Origin: an uncultured Muribaculaceae bacterium
Lineage (GTDB): Bacteria > Bacteroidota > Bacteroidia > Bacteroidales > Muribaculaceae
NCBI GenBank assembly: GCA_910586995.1
Contig: CAJUKZ010000004.1
Coordinates: forward strand, 1-64,000
DNA: 64,000 nucleotides
Direction: 5' to 3'
In this document: in pieces, positions 32,254 through 41,252 of the stretch
Layout of the letters: each line of letters opens with the position of its first letter
Position numbering within the stretch: position 1 is the stretch's first letter
Position numbers and translations under genes: made by a program
The notes under the pieces: generated by a model
Database searches by the model: none
The model's input: the letters and a program-made list of their open reading frames with translations, nothing else
What the model was told of the DNA's origin: nothing

Positions 32254-32261
32254 TAATTTTG
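32254..32261 (+). promoter_or_regulatory. Putative -7 element of the moxR-bat operon
   Basis: TAATTTTG matches TAnnTTTG, with a start site near 32268 and a leader of about 80 bases. No strong TTG was found 19-21 bases upstream. Confidence 0.45.
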
Positions 32262-32346
32262 TACTACAAATATAGCGAATTCATCAATTCAATTCCCCAA
32301 TAAGGAAATAAATACAAACAACACATACACTTAACAACTCTACATT

Positions 32347-33342
32347 ATGAGCGAAACGATAAACATCCGCCAGTTGAACGACTTAGTCGCAAGCAAAAGC
32401 GATTTTATCAATCTCATCACCCGTGGCATGGATCAGACCATCGTGGGTCAGAAGCATCTTATCGAATCACTTTTGATAGCGTTGCTGTCGAATGGTCATG
32501 TGCTTCTCGAAGGTGTTCCCGGTCTGGCTAAGACACTTGCGATAAAAACACTCGCACAGTTGATAGATGCCAAATATAGCCGTATTCAGTTTACGCCTGA
32601 CCTTCTTCCGGCCGACGTACTCGGAACTATGGTATATAGCATGCAGAAAGAACAATTCCAGGTAAAGAAAGGTCCGATATTTGCCAACTTCGTGTTGGCT
32701 GATGAAATCAACCGCGCTCCGGCTAAGGTACAGAGCGCATTGCTTGAGGCCATGCAGGAACGTCAGGTGACTATCGGTGATAATACCTACAGACTGAATG
32801 ATCCTTTCCTTGTGATGGCAACGCAGAACCCTATCGAACAAGAAGGCACATATCCGCTTCCTGAGGCTCAGGTAGACCGTTTCCTGATGAAAGTTGTGAT
32901 CGGATACCCGACCAAGGATGAAGAAAGAATAATTATCCGTCAGAACATAGCCAGAGAGAAAGTGAACATTGTCCCACTGTTGCGTCCTGAAGAAATAATT
33001 GATGCACAGAAGGTCGTAGAACAGATATATGTTGACGAGAAGATCGAACGATATATCGTGGACATTGTATTTGCCACACGTTACCCGGCAGAATACGGGC
33101 TCGACGATCTGAGCGGAATCATCTCGTTCGGCGCATCTCCACGTGCATCGATAAGCTTGGCAAGAGCAGCACGTGCATATGCATTCCTGCACCAGAGAGG
33201 CTATGTAATCCCCGAAGACGTATTGGCTGTTTGTCATGATGTTCTCCGTCATCGTATCGGTGTCACCTACGAAGCTGAGGCCAATAATATAACTACGGAC
33301 GAGATAATTACCGAGATTCTTGATAAGGTTCAAGTTCCCTGA
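32347..33342 (+). CDS. MoxR family AAA+ ATPase (BatR-type)
   Basis: Cytoplasmic AAA+ chaperone-like ATPase thought to act on VWA proteins encoded downstream. Walker A is GVPGLAKT (56-63), Walker B is FVLADEINRAP, and sensor/arginine regions include ATQNPIEQEGTYPLPEAQVDRF, written here in part. Length 331 is typical for MoxR. It opens the Bat operon; the DUF58 gene begins 65 bases later. Confidence 0.94.
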   Translation: MSETINIRQLNDLVASKSDFINLITRGMDQTIVGQKHLIESLLIALLSNGHVLLEGVPGLAKTLAIKTLAQLIDAKYSRIQFTPDLLPADVLGTMVYSMQKEQFQVKKGPIFANFVLADEINRAPAKVQSALLEAMQERQVTIGDNTYRLNDPFLVMATQNPIEQEGTYPLPEAQVDRFLMKVVIGYPTKDEERIIIRQNIAREKVNIVPLLRPEEIIDAQKVVEQIYVDEKIERYIVDIVFATRYPAEYGLDDLSGIISFGASPRASISLARAARAYAFLHQRGYVIPEDVLAVCHDVLRHRIGVTYEAEANNITTDEIITEILDKVQVP

Positions 33343-33406
33343 TGATTGAAATCAGGAGAACATACCGTACTACGTTCGTATAATTAATAATAACACTTCC
33401 TCTAAA

Positions 33407-34279
33407 TTGGACGCTAAAGAATTATTAAAGCAGGTTCGAAAGATTGAGATCAAGACCCGCGGATTGTCGCAGAACATATTCGCGGGAGAATACCACTCTG
33501 CTTTCAAAGGCAGAGGAATGATGTTTTCGGAGGTGCGCGAATATCAGTATGGCGATGATATCCGTGATATTGACTGGAATGTAACTGCCCGTCAGAATCA
33601 TCCTTATGTAAAAGTGTATGAGGAGGAACGCGAACTTACAGTTATGCTACTTGTTGATGTCAGCGGAAGCAGTGAGTTTGGCGCTGCGGGAGTGGAGAAA
33701 CGTCAGATGATAGCCGAAATATCAGCTACCCTCGCTTTCTCTGCTACACAGAACAATGATAAGATCGGTGCTCTGTTTTTCACAGATAAAATTGAAAAGT
33801 TTATTCCCCCGAGGAAAGGCAAGCACCAGATATTATTGATAATACGCGAGCTTATCAATTATCAGCCGCAAAGCAGAGGCACAGACATAGCTCAGGCGCT
33901 CAGATATTTTACAGATGCACTGAAAAAGAAATGCGCGACATTCCTGATAAGTGATTTTATCACAGATAAAGATTACAGGAGAGAACTGACGATGGCTCGC
34001 AATAAGCATGATCTCATGGCCTTGCAGGTATATGACCGTAGGGATGCCCAGATGCCTGATGTCGGATTGATGCGCGTGTTAGATCTTGAATCAGGAGCAT
34101 CAAGATGGATAAATACCTCGTCTTCCCGAGCAAGGAAGGCATATGACAAATGGTGGTACGACCGGCAGCAGCACATGTCGCAGACATTTAAAAGTTGTCA
34201 TGTCGACTACGCATCTATCTCTACAGATGAAGATTATGTAAAATCGCTTATGGCCCTTTTCAGAAGCCGTGGCCGGTGA
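33407..34279 (+). CDS. DUF58 domain protein
   Basis: Soluble protein with the DUF58 core RGMMFSEVREYQYGDDIRDI, then DWNVTARQNHPYVKVYEEE, and a VWA-like LLVDVSGSSEFG motif. The only workable start is TTG at 33407 (DAKELLKQVRKIEIKTRG follows), because the frame upstream contains no ATG or GTG that fits; family members begin the same way with MD.KELL. It always accompanies MoxR and Bat genes. Its biochemical role is unknown; adhesion to the membrane VWA proteins is often suggested. Confidence 0.9.
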   Translation: MDAKELLKQVRKIEIKTRGLSQNIFAGEYHSAFKGRGMMFSEVREYQYGDDIRDIDWNVTARQNHPYVKVYEEERELTVMLLVDVSGSSEFGAAGVEKRQMIAEISATLAFSATQNNDKIGALFFTDKIEKFIPPRKGKHQILLIIRELINYQPQSRGTDIAQALRYFTDALKKKCATFLISDFITDKDYRRELTMARNKHDLMALQVYDRRDAQMPDVGLMRVLDLESGASRWINTSSSRARKAYDKWWYDRQQHMSQTFKSCHVDYASISTDEDYVKSLMALFRSRGR

Positions 34280-34304
34280 TTCTAAAATAAATGGACAGAT
34301 TCAG

Positions 34305-35276
34305 ATGATATTCAGCCGATATATAACATGTTTAGCGTTTGCTGCACTTGCCACATACACTCCGGTGAATGCGACGGTAGCTGTAAGATCTGCAATAGAC
34401 AGTGTCACCATAGAAATGGGCGACCGTGCGGTAATGCGGGTCGATGTTTTTGCGGATAAGACTGATGTCGGAAATGTGGTTGGTATACCTCAGAAAGGTA
34501 TGGAACACGAAGGTGTAGAATTCCTTGAGATAAACTCAGAGGAAAACGACACGCCTGACGGACAGCGACATATCGCATATGAAATACTATTTCAGGCATT
34601 TGAGCCTAAGTTAGTTACTATGCCTAAAGTCGGCTATGCCGTAGGTAGCGATACGACCTTTGCTGATGTGCTTACGCTGAATGTACGTCCGGTCGATCTT
34701 GACTCTCTTACAACAATCAACCCTGTGGAGGGAACTGTGTCGATCGAGAGAAAATGGTTTGATGTGTTTCCGGATTGGTTGCTTGACTTCTGGTATTGGA
34801 TATTGCTCGGTATTGTGATTCTCGGTGGAGGTGTCGCTGTATACTTCCTGTATAAGAAAAACGGCAAGACTTTGATCCCGAGGAAGAAGCCAGTTCCGCC
34901 ATATGAGCAAGCCATCAATGATCTTGAGCAATTGCGCAATTCAAATCTGATCGAGAAAGGCCACGTAAAGGAATATTATACCAGACTTACGGATATTCTA
35001 CGTCGCTATCTTTCTGCAAGATTTGGCATTTATGCTCCTGAAATGACATCGTCCCAGACTATAGAAGCAATAGCCTCACACCCAGAAGCTTCTTTGGCGA
35101 AAGCTGATCTTAAACAACTTTTCCGAGTTGCTGACTTTGTGAAGTTTGCCAAAGTATTGCCTCCGCCGGATGATAATATAAGGTCTTTTTCTGTAGTTAA
35201 AGAATTTGTAGAGGAAACAAAACCCGTTGACGACGCTCAGGAACAGGACGCCGACAATTCAGAAAAAAACAATTAA
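34305..35276 (+). CDS. Bat-operon membrane protein (signal peptide, single TM, C-terminal helical domain)
   Basis: Probable inner-membrane component of the Bat system. Starting at the ATG at 34305, a signal peptide (SRYITCLAFAALATYTPVNA) precedes a beta-rich periplasmic domain, one membrane helix (WYWILLGIVILGGGVAVYFLY) and a cytoplasmic region with KEYYTRLTDILRRYLSARFG, which resembles the C-terminal part of BatD-like proteins. A GTG at 34269 would overlap DUF58 and shift the signal peptide inward. It has no established name. BatA follows after 12 bases. Confidence 0.75.
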   Translation: MIFSRYITCLAFAALATYTPVNATVAVRSAIDSVTIEMGDRAVMRVDVFADKTDVGNVVGIPQKGMEHEGVEFLEINSEENDTPDGQRHIAYEILFQAFEPKLVTMPKVGYAVGSDTTFADVLTLNVRPVDLDSLTTINPVEGTVSIERKWFDVFPDWLLDFWYWILLGIVILGGGVAVYFLYKKNGKTLIPRKKPVPPYEQAINDLEQLRNSNLIEKGHVKEYYTRLTDILRRYLSARFGIYAPEMTSSQTIEAIASHPEASLAKADLKQLFRVADFVKFAKVLPPPDDNIRSFSVVKEFVEETKPVDDAQEQDADNSEKNN

Positions 35277-35288
35277 TCCAACGATACA

Positions 35289-36275
35289 ATGCAGTTTGCT
35301 CATCCTGAATATTTATGGTTGTTTCTTGTGTTTGTGCCGCTTATTGTATGGTACATATTCAAGCAACGCAATGCGCGCCCGTCAATGGCGATCTCAACCA
35401 TATCGCCGTTTGCAGGTCTTCCTCATACATATAAGTCATGGCTGAGGCATGCTCTGTTTGTCTTACGTCTCGGAGCTATAGGGTGTATAATCATTGTTCT
35501 TGCAAGACCTCAGATAAAAGATAACTGGCGTACGACATCGACAGAGGGTACAGACATAGTTCTGGCGATGGATACCTCGACCAGCATGCTGGCCAGAGAC
35601 TTTAATCCAGATCGTCTGGAGGCTGCGAAAGCCGTAGCCCAGCAGTTTGTTGCAGGCAGGGAAAACGACAACATCGGTGTTGTGATCTTTGCTGGCGAAA
35701 GCATGACTGGAGTCCCAATGACAGTAGATCATGCTCCCGTACAGAACTATATCGCTGGAATACAGACTGAAATGCTTACCGATGGTACTGCCATAGGCGA
35801 CGGTATCGCTACTTCACTCAACCGACTGAAGGAGGGTAAGGCCAAGAGTAAAAGTATAATACTGCTGACCGATGGATCGAACAACACGGGAGTCGTATCC
35901 CCTATGACTGCGGCTGAGATTGCCAAGGAAATGGGAGTTAAGATCTATACAGTCGGAATAGGTACAAACGGAAATGCTCCATTCCCTACCCTTGACATGT
36001 TTGGCCGAATAACGTATGTCCCGCAACCAGTAGTGATTGATGAGCAGACTTTGACCAATATTGCCGATATGACGGGTGGTAAGTATTTCAGAGCCACGAG
36101 CAATGAGGTTTTCAAAAAAGTGTTTGAAGAAATAGATCAGCTCGAGAAGACTACGATGGATGTGCGCCATTTCTCCCATACCGAGGACAACTATATGATA
36201 TGGGCATGGATTGCATTTGCTCTTTTCTGTCTTGATCTGTTAATGCGCTATACCGTATTGCGGTCAATACCATAA
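35289..36275 (+). CDS. batA: BatA: membrane VWA-domain protein
   Basis: Aerotolerance-operon protein of the inner membrane. Two N-terminal membrane helices (YLWLFLVFVPLIVWYIF and ALFVLRLGAIGCIIIVLA) and one near the C-terminus (YMIWAWIAFALFCLDLLM) flank a von Willebrand A domain. The MIDAS motif DxSxS is intact (D95, S97, S99 in AMDTSTSML), with TDGTAIGDG and LLTDGSNNTG completing the metal site. Length 328 is normal. The family was linked to oxygen tolerance in Bacteroides fragilis; the mechanism is not known. Confidence 0.93.
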   Translation: MQFAHPEYLWLFLVFVPLIVWYIFKQRNARPSMAISTISPFAGLPHTYKSWLRHALFVLRLGAIGCIIIVLARPQIKDNWRTTSTEGTDIVLAMDTSTSMLARDFNPDRLEAAKAVAQQFVAGRENDNIGVVIFAGESMTGVPMTVDHAPVQNYIAGIQTEMLTDGTAIGDGIATSLNRLKEGKAKSKSIILLTDGSNNTGVVSPMTAAEIAKEMGVKIYTVGIGTNGNAPFPTLDMFGRITYVPQPVVIDEQTLTNIADMTGGKYFRATSNEVFKKVFEEIDQLEKTTMDVRHFSHTEDNYMIWAWIAFALFCLDLLMRYTVLRSIP

Positions 36276-36305
36276 TCATGAATTAAAAAATGACAGATAT
36301 TAAAT

Positions 36306-37340
36306 ATGTTTGATTTCGCTTATCCACATCTGTTATGGCTGTTATGCACACTTGCGGCGTTCGGCTTGCTCTATTGGTGGACCAGGTTGTCTCGCCAGCG
36401 TAAGCTCAGGCGTTTCGGACGTCCGGAGGTTATTGAGCATCTTATGCCTGATGCATCCCGATATAAGCCTGGAATAAAGATTGTGCTGGAGTTGATCGCT
36501 TTGGCCGCTATTGTGATAGTTCTTGCCCGTCCGCGTGCCGGTGAGGTTGAGAAAAACACTCAGGTCAATGGCATTGAGGTCATGATCGCTTTTGATGTAT
36601 CGAATTCTATGTTGGCGTCAGCTAATGACAATCCTAATGGAATATCCCGTCTCGACAGATCGAAACTGATTTTGGAGAAATTAGTTGACAAACTCGAGAA
36701 TGATAAGGTAGGTATGATCATATTTGCAGGACAGGCAAAAATGCAATTACCTATAACAGTCGACTATTCGGCAGTGAAAATGTATATAAATGATCTGTCG
36801 CCAGAGCTTATAGCGTACCAAGGTACAGATATTTCCACAGCGCTTGACATGGCGATAAAAGGATTTTCGCCATCAGAAGATGTTCACAAAGCCATAATTC
36901 TTATCACCGATACCGAAGACCATGATGGCAACGCTGTGAAGATGGCTAAAGAAGCTGCAGAAAAAGGAATACAAGTAAATGTAATAAGCATGGGAAGTAC
37001 CAAGGGTGTACCCATTCCCGTTAAAGGGAAAAAGGGCGACTATCTGCGGGATTCCGAAGGTCAGGTAGTTCTGACTGCTACAAATGAAGCGTTGGGAAAA
37101 GAAATCGCGGAGGCCGGAGGTGGAATATGTGTCAACGGGGCATCTTCTTCGGCGTTGAATGAGATTGCTTCCCAACTCGGTGGACTTGGAGACACTCCGC
37201 TAAAAAGTATGAAATACAGTTCAAGCGCGGAGCAATTCCCGATATTTGCGTGGATTGCCTTCTTGTTCCTTGTCCTGGATATATTTATTCTTGAGCGAAA
37301 GATTGGTTGGCTCAATAAGATAAATTTCTTTACTAAATAA
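36306..37340 (+). CDS. batB: BatB: membrane VWA-domain protein
   Basis: Paralogue of BatA with the same layout: membrane helices at about 8-25 and 58-75, a VWA domain, and a C-terminal helix (PIFAWIAFLFLVLDIFIL). The MIDAS motif is intact (D97, S99, S101 in AFDVSNSML), with YQGTDISTALD and LITDTEDHDG. Follows BatA by 30 bases and precedes BatC by 4. BatA and BatB are thought to form a complex in the membrane. Confidence 0.93.
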   Translation: MFDFAYPHLLWLLCTLAAFGLLYWWTRLSRQRKLRRFGRPEVIEHLMPDASRYKPGIKIVLELIALAAIVIVLARPRAGEVEKNTQVNGIEVMIAFDVSNSMLASANDNPNGISRLDRSKLILEKLVDKLENDKVGMIIFAGQAKMQLPITVDYSAVKMYINDLSPELIAYQGTDISTALDMAIKGFSPSEDVHKAIILITDTEDHDGNAVKMAKEAAEKGIQVNVISMGSTKGVPIPVKGKKGDYLRDSEGQVVLTATNEALGKEIAEAGGGICVNGASSSALNEIASQLGGLGDTPLKSMKYSSSAEQFPIFAWIAFLFLVLDIFILERKIGWLNKINFFTK

Positions 37341-37344
37341 GCAA

Positions 37345-38094
37345 ATGAAAGCATTATACAGACACATACCGCTCAAGTTATCAGTATTGCTTTCGGTGTT
37401 TATGTCAGGAATACTGCCTGCGTATGCACAGCATAAGCAAGAGGATCAGACCACACGTAAGGAACGAAATTACGTACATCGTGGAAATGACTTGTACAAC
37501 AGCAAGGATTATGAAGGTGCGTTGGAATATTATGAACTCGCACTCATGGAGAATGCTATGTCTGACGCTGCACAGTATAATAAGGCATTGGCAATGTATA
37601 AATTATCACAGGAAGCCGGAGTACCTGCTAAAGAGAATAAAGTGATTCAGGAAGCTGACTCTATTTTTCTACAAGTAGGCAAGTCTACTCAAAACTCCTT
37701 GATAAAGGAACGTGCATTTTATAATGCCGGAAATCTTGCTTATGAAGCAGAGGACTATGACAAGAGTATAGCTGCATATAAGAATGCGCTGAAAGTTAAC
37801 CCCAATAACAAAAAAACTCGTCAGAATCTGTTGCTCGCGCTTAATAAGAAGAACGAGAATAATCAGCAGGATAAACAGGATCAGCAGCAACAACAGCAAG
37901 ATCAGCAGGACCAAAAGCAGCAGCAGGATCAACAACAGCAGCAACAGCCCGAATCACAGCCTCAGCAAAAAAAGGAGATCTCAGGTAATTCTGAGCAGAT
38001 ACTCAAAGCCATGCAGGCTCAAGAGAATAAAACACGCAAAGACAACGAAAAAACCGAAAATGCTTCGGGATACGTCAACCCTAAACCTTGGTAA
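37345..38094 (+). CDS. batC: BatC: exported TPR protein with glutamine-rich tail
   Basis: Predicted periplasmic TPR protein of the Bat complex. A signal peptide (cleavage near YAQ, residue about 30) is followed by tetratricopeptide-like repeats (NDLYNSKDYEGALEYYELAL; AGNLAYEAEDYDKSIAAYK). Residues about 172-212 are a run dominated by Gln, Asp and Lys, encoded by CAG/CAA triplets from about 37861 to 37970. The end GYVNPKPW is charged-free and conserved-looking. batD begins 5 bases later. Confidence 0.85.
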   Translation: MKALYRHIPLKLSVLLSVFMSGILPAYAQHKQEDQTTRKERNYVHRGNDLYNSKDYEGALEYYELALMENAMSDAAQYNKALAMYKLSQEAGVPAKENKVIQEADSIFLQVGKSTQNSLIKERAFYNAGNLAYEAEDYDKSIAAYKNALKVNPNNKKTRQNLLLALNKKNENNQQDKQDQQQQQQDQQDQKQQQDQQQQQQPESQPQQKKEISGNSEQILKAMQAQENKTRKDNEKTENASGYVNPKPW

Positions 38095-38099
38095 TAATT

Positions 38100-39920
38100 A
38101 TGGCACGACGTTTCACTAATTTATTTATATTGGCTATCACTTGCATGGTGTCGGTGATGGCTCAGGATGTATCCTTTAGTGTAAATTCGCCTGGAAATGT
38201 GATTGAAGGGCGTAAGTTCGCGTTAACTTTCAGGTTGAAAAACGGTCAGGCGTCAGCGCCCCGGCCTCCGCAGCTCGACAACTGTGAGCTACTTTATGGG
38301 CCTGCTACATCTACAATGTCAAGTTCGACATACGCCAATGGAAAGATGACATCGTCGACATCGATCGACTATACGTATACTTATCTTGCGAAGTCGGCCG
38401 GTAAAGTCGTTGTGCCGGCAGTAACAATAAATTCCGGCGGGAATAATTATAGCTCGCGACAGATAACTTTTCAGATATTTCCTGCGGATAAGGAATCAGA
38501 AGAAGACGCTTCGTACTCCCAGGGAGGCAGGCGTCCGGTACATGTCGACGATATAGATACACAGACACCCGGACCTGTATCTGATAAGGATTTATTCGTG
38601 AGGATTTCCCTATCCCGCGACAAGGTATACGAGCAGGAGGCGATCATCGCTACAATAAAAGTATATACCAAATTCCAAATCTCCGGTTTTCTTGCCAATA
38701 CACAACCGTCATTCGATGGATTCATAAGCGAGGAATTGCCGGTCAACAATGAGTTGCAGCCAGACCATTTCAATGGACAGAACTATTATTCCGCAGAACT
38801 GAAAAAGGCGATCATCTATCCGCAAAAGTCAGGTAAGCTGACGATCAATTCTGGAAAGTATGATGTTACTGTGGTGCAATATCGCAATGTATCAATGGGA
38901 TTCTTTACTACCAGAGAACCTGTTGAGCGTAAGATTGTGACTCAGAGCAATTCGGTGTCGATAAACGTTGAAGCATTGCCTACTCCGGCTCCTGAAAGTT
39001 TCAATGGTGCGGTTGGCCGATATACAATATCCTCGGAACTCACGCCTCAAAGATTACTGACTAACGAGGCTGCTAATCTGAAACTTACAATAAAAGGCAC
39101 GGGAAATATAAAGGTATTTTCTGAGCCTAAAGTTGAATTCCCTCACGGATTCGATGAATACACACCCGATAAAGAGGTAGATGCACGCTTTAACGGCAGT
39201 GATATGACCGGGTCGGCAACCGTAAATTATACAATAGTTCCGCAAGAAGTCGGTAAAGCTGTAATAGAGCCTGTAGAGTTTACATATTTTGATCCGTCAA
39301 AGCGGGAATATGTCACTTTACAGACCGAGCGTTATGACGTAAATGTCGGTAGAGGTGCAAACTCTGCTGCTCCTGTGCAGCAGAAGGAAATAGATACAAG
39401 TCTGAATGACATATTGCACATAAAGTCAGCGCACGCCCCTGTAATTCAACCGGGATCGCAGGTATTCTTCAGTTGGTATTACTGGAGTGTCTATATCGTT
39501 GCTGTAGTTCTCTTGATAGCTGTTATAGTCATATATCGTAAGAAAATGCAGTTAAGCGCCGATGTGCGCCGCATGCAGCTTGTGCGTGCTACAAAACTTG
39601 CCAAGAAAAGATTCAAACTTGCTTCGGCTGCGATGCATGCTCATGAGAATGATAAGTTCTACGAAGAATTATCAAAGGCACTGTGGGGGTATCTTAGTGA
39701 TAAGCTTGGAATACCCGCCTCTCAACTTTTGCGCGACAATATATCCCAGGCTATGTCTGCTCATGGAGCTGATGAGGATACCGTAAAAAATGTGATCGCA
39801 ATAATTGATGATTGCGAAATGGCCCGGTTTACTCCAGATCATTCCGAGGAGGAAATGAGCGGTCTTTATGATAAGGCTGTTGATGTTGTGAATGAAATGG
39901 AAAAAATTAATAAGAAATAG
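38100..39920 (+). CDS. batD: BatD: exported beta-rich membrane protein
   Basis: Large periplasmic Bat component. The ATG at 38100 (MARRFTNLFILAITCMVSVM) gives a clean signal peptide ending near AQD; an in-frame TTG at 38088 is not needed. About 420 residues of immunoglobulin-like beta structure follow (SFSVNSPGNVIEGRKFALTF, RLTNEAANLKLTIKGTGN), then one membrane helix (YWSVYIVAVVLLIAVIVIY) and a cytoplasmic helical domain with ALWGYLSDKLGIPASQLLRD. This tail resembles that of the gene at 34305. Length 606 is typical. Confidence 0.9.
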   Translation: MARRFTNLFILAITCMVSVMAQDVSFSVNSPGNVIEGRKFALTFRLKNGQASAPRPPQLDNCELLYGPATSTMSSSTYANGKMTSSTSIDYTYTYLAKSAGKVVVPAVTINSGGNNYSSRQITFQIFPADKESEEDASYSQGGRRPVHVDDIDTQTPGPVSDKDLFVRISLSRDKVYEQEAIIATIKVYTKFQISGFLANTQPSFDGFISEELPVNNELQPDHFNGQNYYSAELKKAIIYPQKSGKLTINSGKYDVTVVQYRNVSMGFFTTREPVERKIVTQSNSVSINVEALPTPAPESFNGAVGRYTISSELTPQRLLTNEAANLKLTIKGTGNIKVFSEPKVEFPHGFDEYTPDKEVDARFNGSDMTGSATVNYTIVPQEVGKAVIEPVEFTYFDPSKREYVTLQTERYDVNVGRGANSAAPVQQKEIDTSLNDILHIKSAHAPVIQPGSQVFFSWYYWSVYIVAVVLLIAVIVIYRKKMQLSADVRRMQLVRATKLAKKRFKLASAAMHAHENDKFYEELSKALWGYLSDKLGIPASQLLRDNISQAMSAHGADEDTVKNVIAIIDDCEMARFTPDHSEEEMSGLYDKAVDVVNEMEKINKK

Positions 39921-39924
39921 CATT

Positions 39925-40704
39925 ATGAGACGCATCATACTATTTATATTATCCGTTTTTGTTTCTGTCTCCCTGTTTGCCCAGAATGAGTTGCTCGCGG
40001 GGGCTGATTCCGCTTATCTCAAAGAAGATTACCGGCAGGCAATTTCTCTTTACGAACGTGCTTTGGAGGAGTATGGTCCATCACCTACTGCCTTCTATAA
40101 TTTGGGGAATGCTTATTACAGAACCGATAGAATCGGATTGGCTATACTTAATTATGAAAGAGCCTTGAAACTTGACCCAAGTTTTAAGGATGCACGTACT
40201 AATCTGGATTTTGTAAATACCAAGATTACAGATAAGCCGGAAGATGACAGCTCTTTTCTCGGCAACGCCTATGAGTCGATAGTACAAAGCCTTTCTCCAA
40301 ACGCCTGGGCTTGGGTAGCGCTTGCAGTCTTTGTCTTGTTACTTGGAAGCATAGCTACATATATATTTACGCGCCGAGTCATTATACGTAAGACCGGTTT
40401 TTTTGGAGCGATCATACTTATCTTTCTTCTGGTGTTCTTTATATCTGTCGCATATAATTCTGCCAACAGGTTATATCGCCACGACAGAGCCGTAGTGATG
40501 GTGCCGACAACGAATCTGACATCAGCGCCACGCTCGCCAAAGTCAAAAACCGAGAAAGTCGTCCCGGTTCATGAGGGGACAGTGCTCAGAATTGTCGATT
40601 CCGTTGCGACTCCGGACGATGCTGCATCCCATATGTACTATGATGTTAAGATCAACAATACGACACGTGCATGGGTAAAGGCTGCGGATGTGGAGCGTAT
40701 ATGA
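39925..40704 (+). CDS. batE: BatE: TPR / two-TM / SH3-like protein
   Basis: Last gene of the Bat operon. Starting at the ATG at 39925 (MRRIILFILSVFVSVSLFAQ), a signal peptide is followed by two TPR repeats (ADSAYLKEDYRQAISLYERA; YNLGNAYYRTDRIGLAILNY), two membrane helices (WVALAVFVLLLGSIATYIF; GAIILIFLLVFFISVAY) and an SH3-like C-terminus (VVPVHEGTVLRIVD). An upstream in-frame ATG at 39892 lies inside batD and is less likely. Length 259 is typical. Confidence 0.88.
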   Translation: MRRIILFILSVFVSVSLFAQNELLAGADSAYLKEDYRQAISLYERALEEYGPSPTAFYNLGNAYYRTDRIGLAILNYERALKLDPSFKDARTNLDFVNTKITDKPEDDSSFLGNAYESIVQSLSPNAWAWVALAVFVLLLGSIATYIFTRRVIIRKTGFFGAIILIFLLVFFISVAYNSANRLYRHDRAVVMVPTTNLTSAPRSPKSKTEKVVPVHEGTVLRIVDSVATPDDAASHMYYDVKINNTTRAWVKAADVERI

Positions 40705-40764
40705 TTGTATATCAATTAGTTTTTAATAGAATATAGTTTTTGTAGACATATTATAAGATTATAT

Positions 40765-40803
40765 TTTTGAAATTTTTCACCAAAAAATTTGGTCATTTCA
40801 AAA
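40765..40803. repeat. Interrupted palindrome over the -33 element of the HTH gene
   Basis: Outer arms TTTTGAAAT (40765-40773) and ATTTCAAAA (40795-40803); inner arms ACCAAA (40779-40784) and TTTGGT (40788-40793) with three A between. The TTTG at 40788-40791 is also the likely -33 element of the downstream promoter. It could be an operator or a batE transcript hairpin. Confidence 0.65.
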
Positions 40804-40819
40804 GTAAGGACTAAATTAG
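40788..40819 (+). promoter_or_regulatory. Putative promoter of the small HTH gene
   Basis: TTTG at 40788-40791 and TAAATTAG at 40812-40819 are separated by 20 bases. The -7 element is not perfect (TTAG for TTTG), but the spacing is exact and the -33 box lies inside the palindrome. The leader would be about 73 bases. Confidence 0.4.
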
Positions 40820-40898
40820 ACAAAAAATAAAACGACGGTGCTCTGCCGCGATAAAAGCGTAGCATCTAACAAGAATTGTTCACTAAAAAGATAGTATC

Positions 40899-41156
40899 AT
40901 GACTAAGACTATTTCTTTCAACGACCTCCGCCGCATTAAGGACAGCCTTCCCGACGGTTCCATCAGCAAGATCGCAGACAAACTTAATATCACCGCGCAG
41001 ACAGTAAGAAATTACTTTGGCGGCAGTAACTATGATTTCGGTAAGAATTGTGGAGTGCATATTGAGCCGGGTCCTGATGGAGGCATTGTAGTGCTTGATG
41101 ATGCTACAATTTACGATATGGCTATCGAAATTCTGCAAGAACAGGAACAGGAATAA
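40899..41156 (+). CDS. Small helix-turn-helix DNA-binding protein
   Basis: 85-residue protein with a helix-turn-helix: FNDLRRIKDSLPDGSISKIA then DKLNITAQTVRNYFGGSNYD, where ITAQTVRNYF is the likely recognition helix. The rest is acidic (ends ILQEQEQE) and includes GPDGGIVVLDDATIYDMA. Similar short proteins are common in Bacteroidetes, with unknown targets. The palindrome over its promoter makes autoregulation an attractive inference. A tandem universal stress protein gene follows 96 bases downstream. Confidence 0.8.
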   Translation: MTKTISFNDLRRIKDSLPDGSISKIADKLNITAQTVRNYFGGSNYDFGKNCGVHIEPGPDGGIVVLDDATIYDMAIEILQEQEQE

Positions 41157-41184
41157 TTATAAACAAATAAGCAAAGTACATATC

Positions 41185-41231
41185 GGGGGTCTTGAGTGTA
41201 GTGTGTCAAAACGCGTACTTTCAAGACCTCC
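41185..41231 (+). repeat. Hairpin between the HTH and universal-stress genes
   Basis: GGGGGTCTTGA at 41185-41195 pairs with TCAAGACCTCC at 41221-41231, one G-T wobble, loop of 25. It ends 21 bases before the start of the stress-protein gene. Possible attenuator, processing site or leaky terminator. Confidence 0.55.
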
Positions 41232-41252
41232 TGTTATATTATTAGTCAGCCA

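Noticed and set aside
32467..33333. 288-residue minus-strand frame over the MoxR gene
   Set aside because: Long but fully antisense to MoxR with intact motifs; composition is that of a reversed frame.
37861..37970. CAG/CAA repeat considered as a microsatellite or CRISPR-like array
   Set aside because: It is in-frame coding sequence for the batC Gln-rich tail and lacks spacers or exact repeat units.
40740..40810. Palindrome read as an insertion-sequence end
   Set aside because: No transposase, direct repeat or second copy is present in the window.
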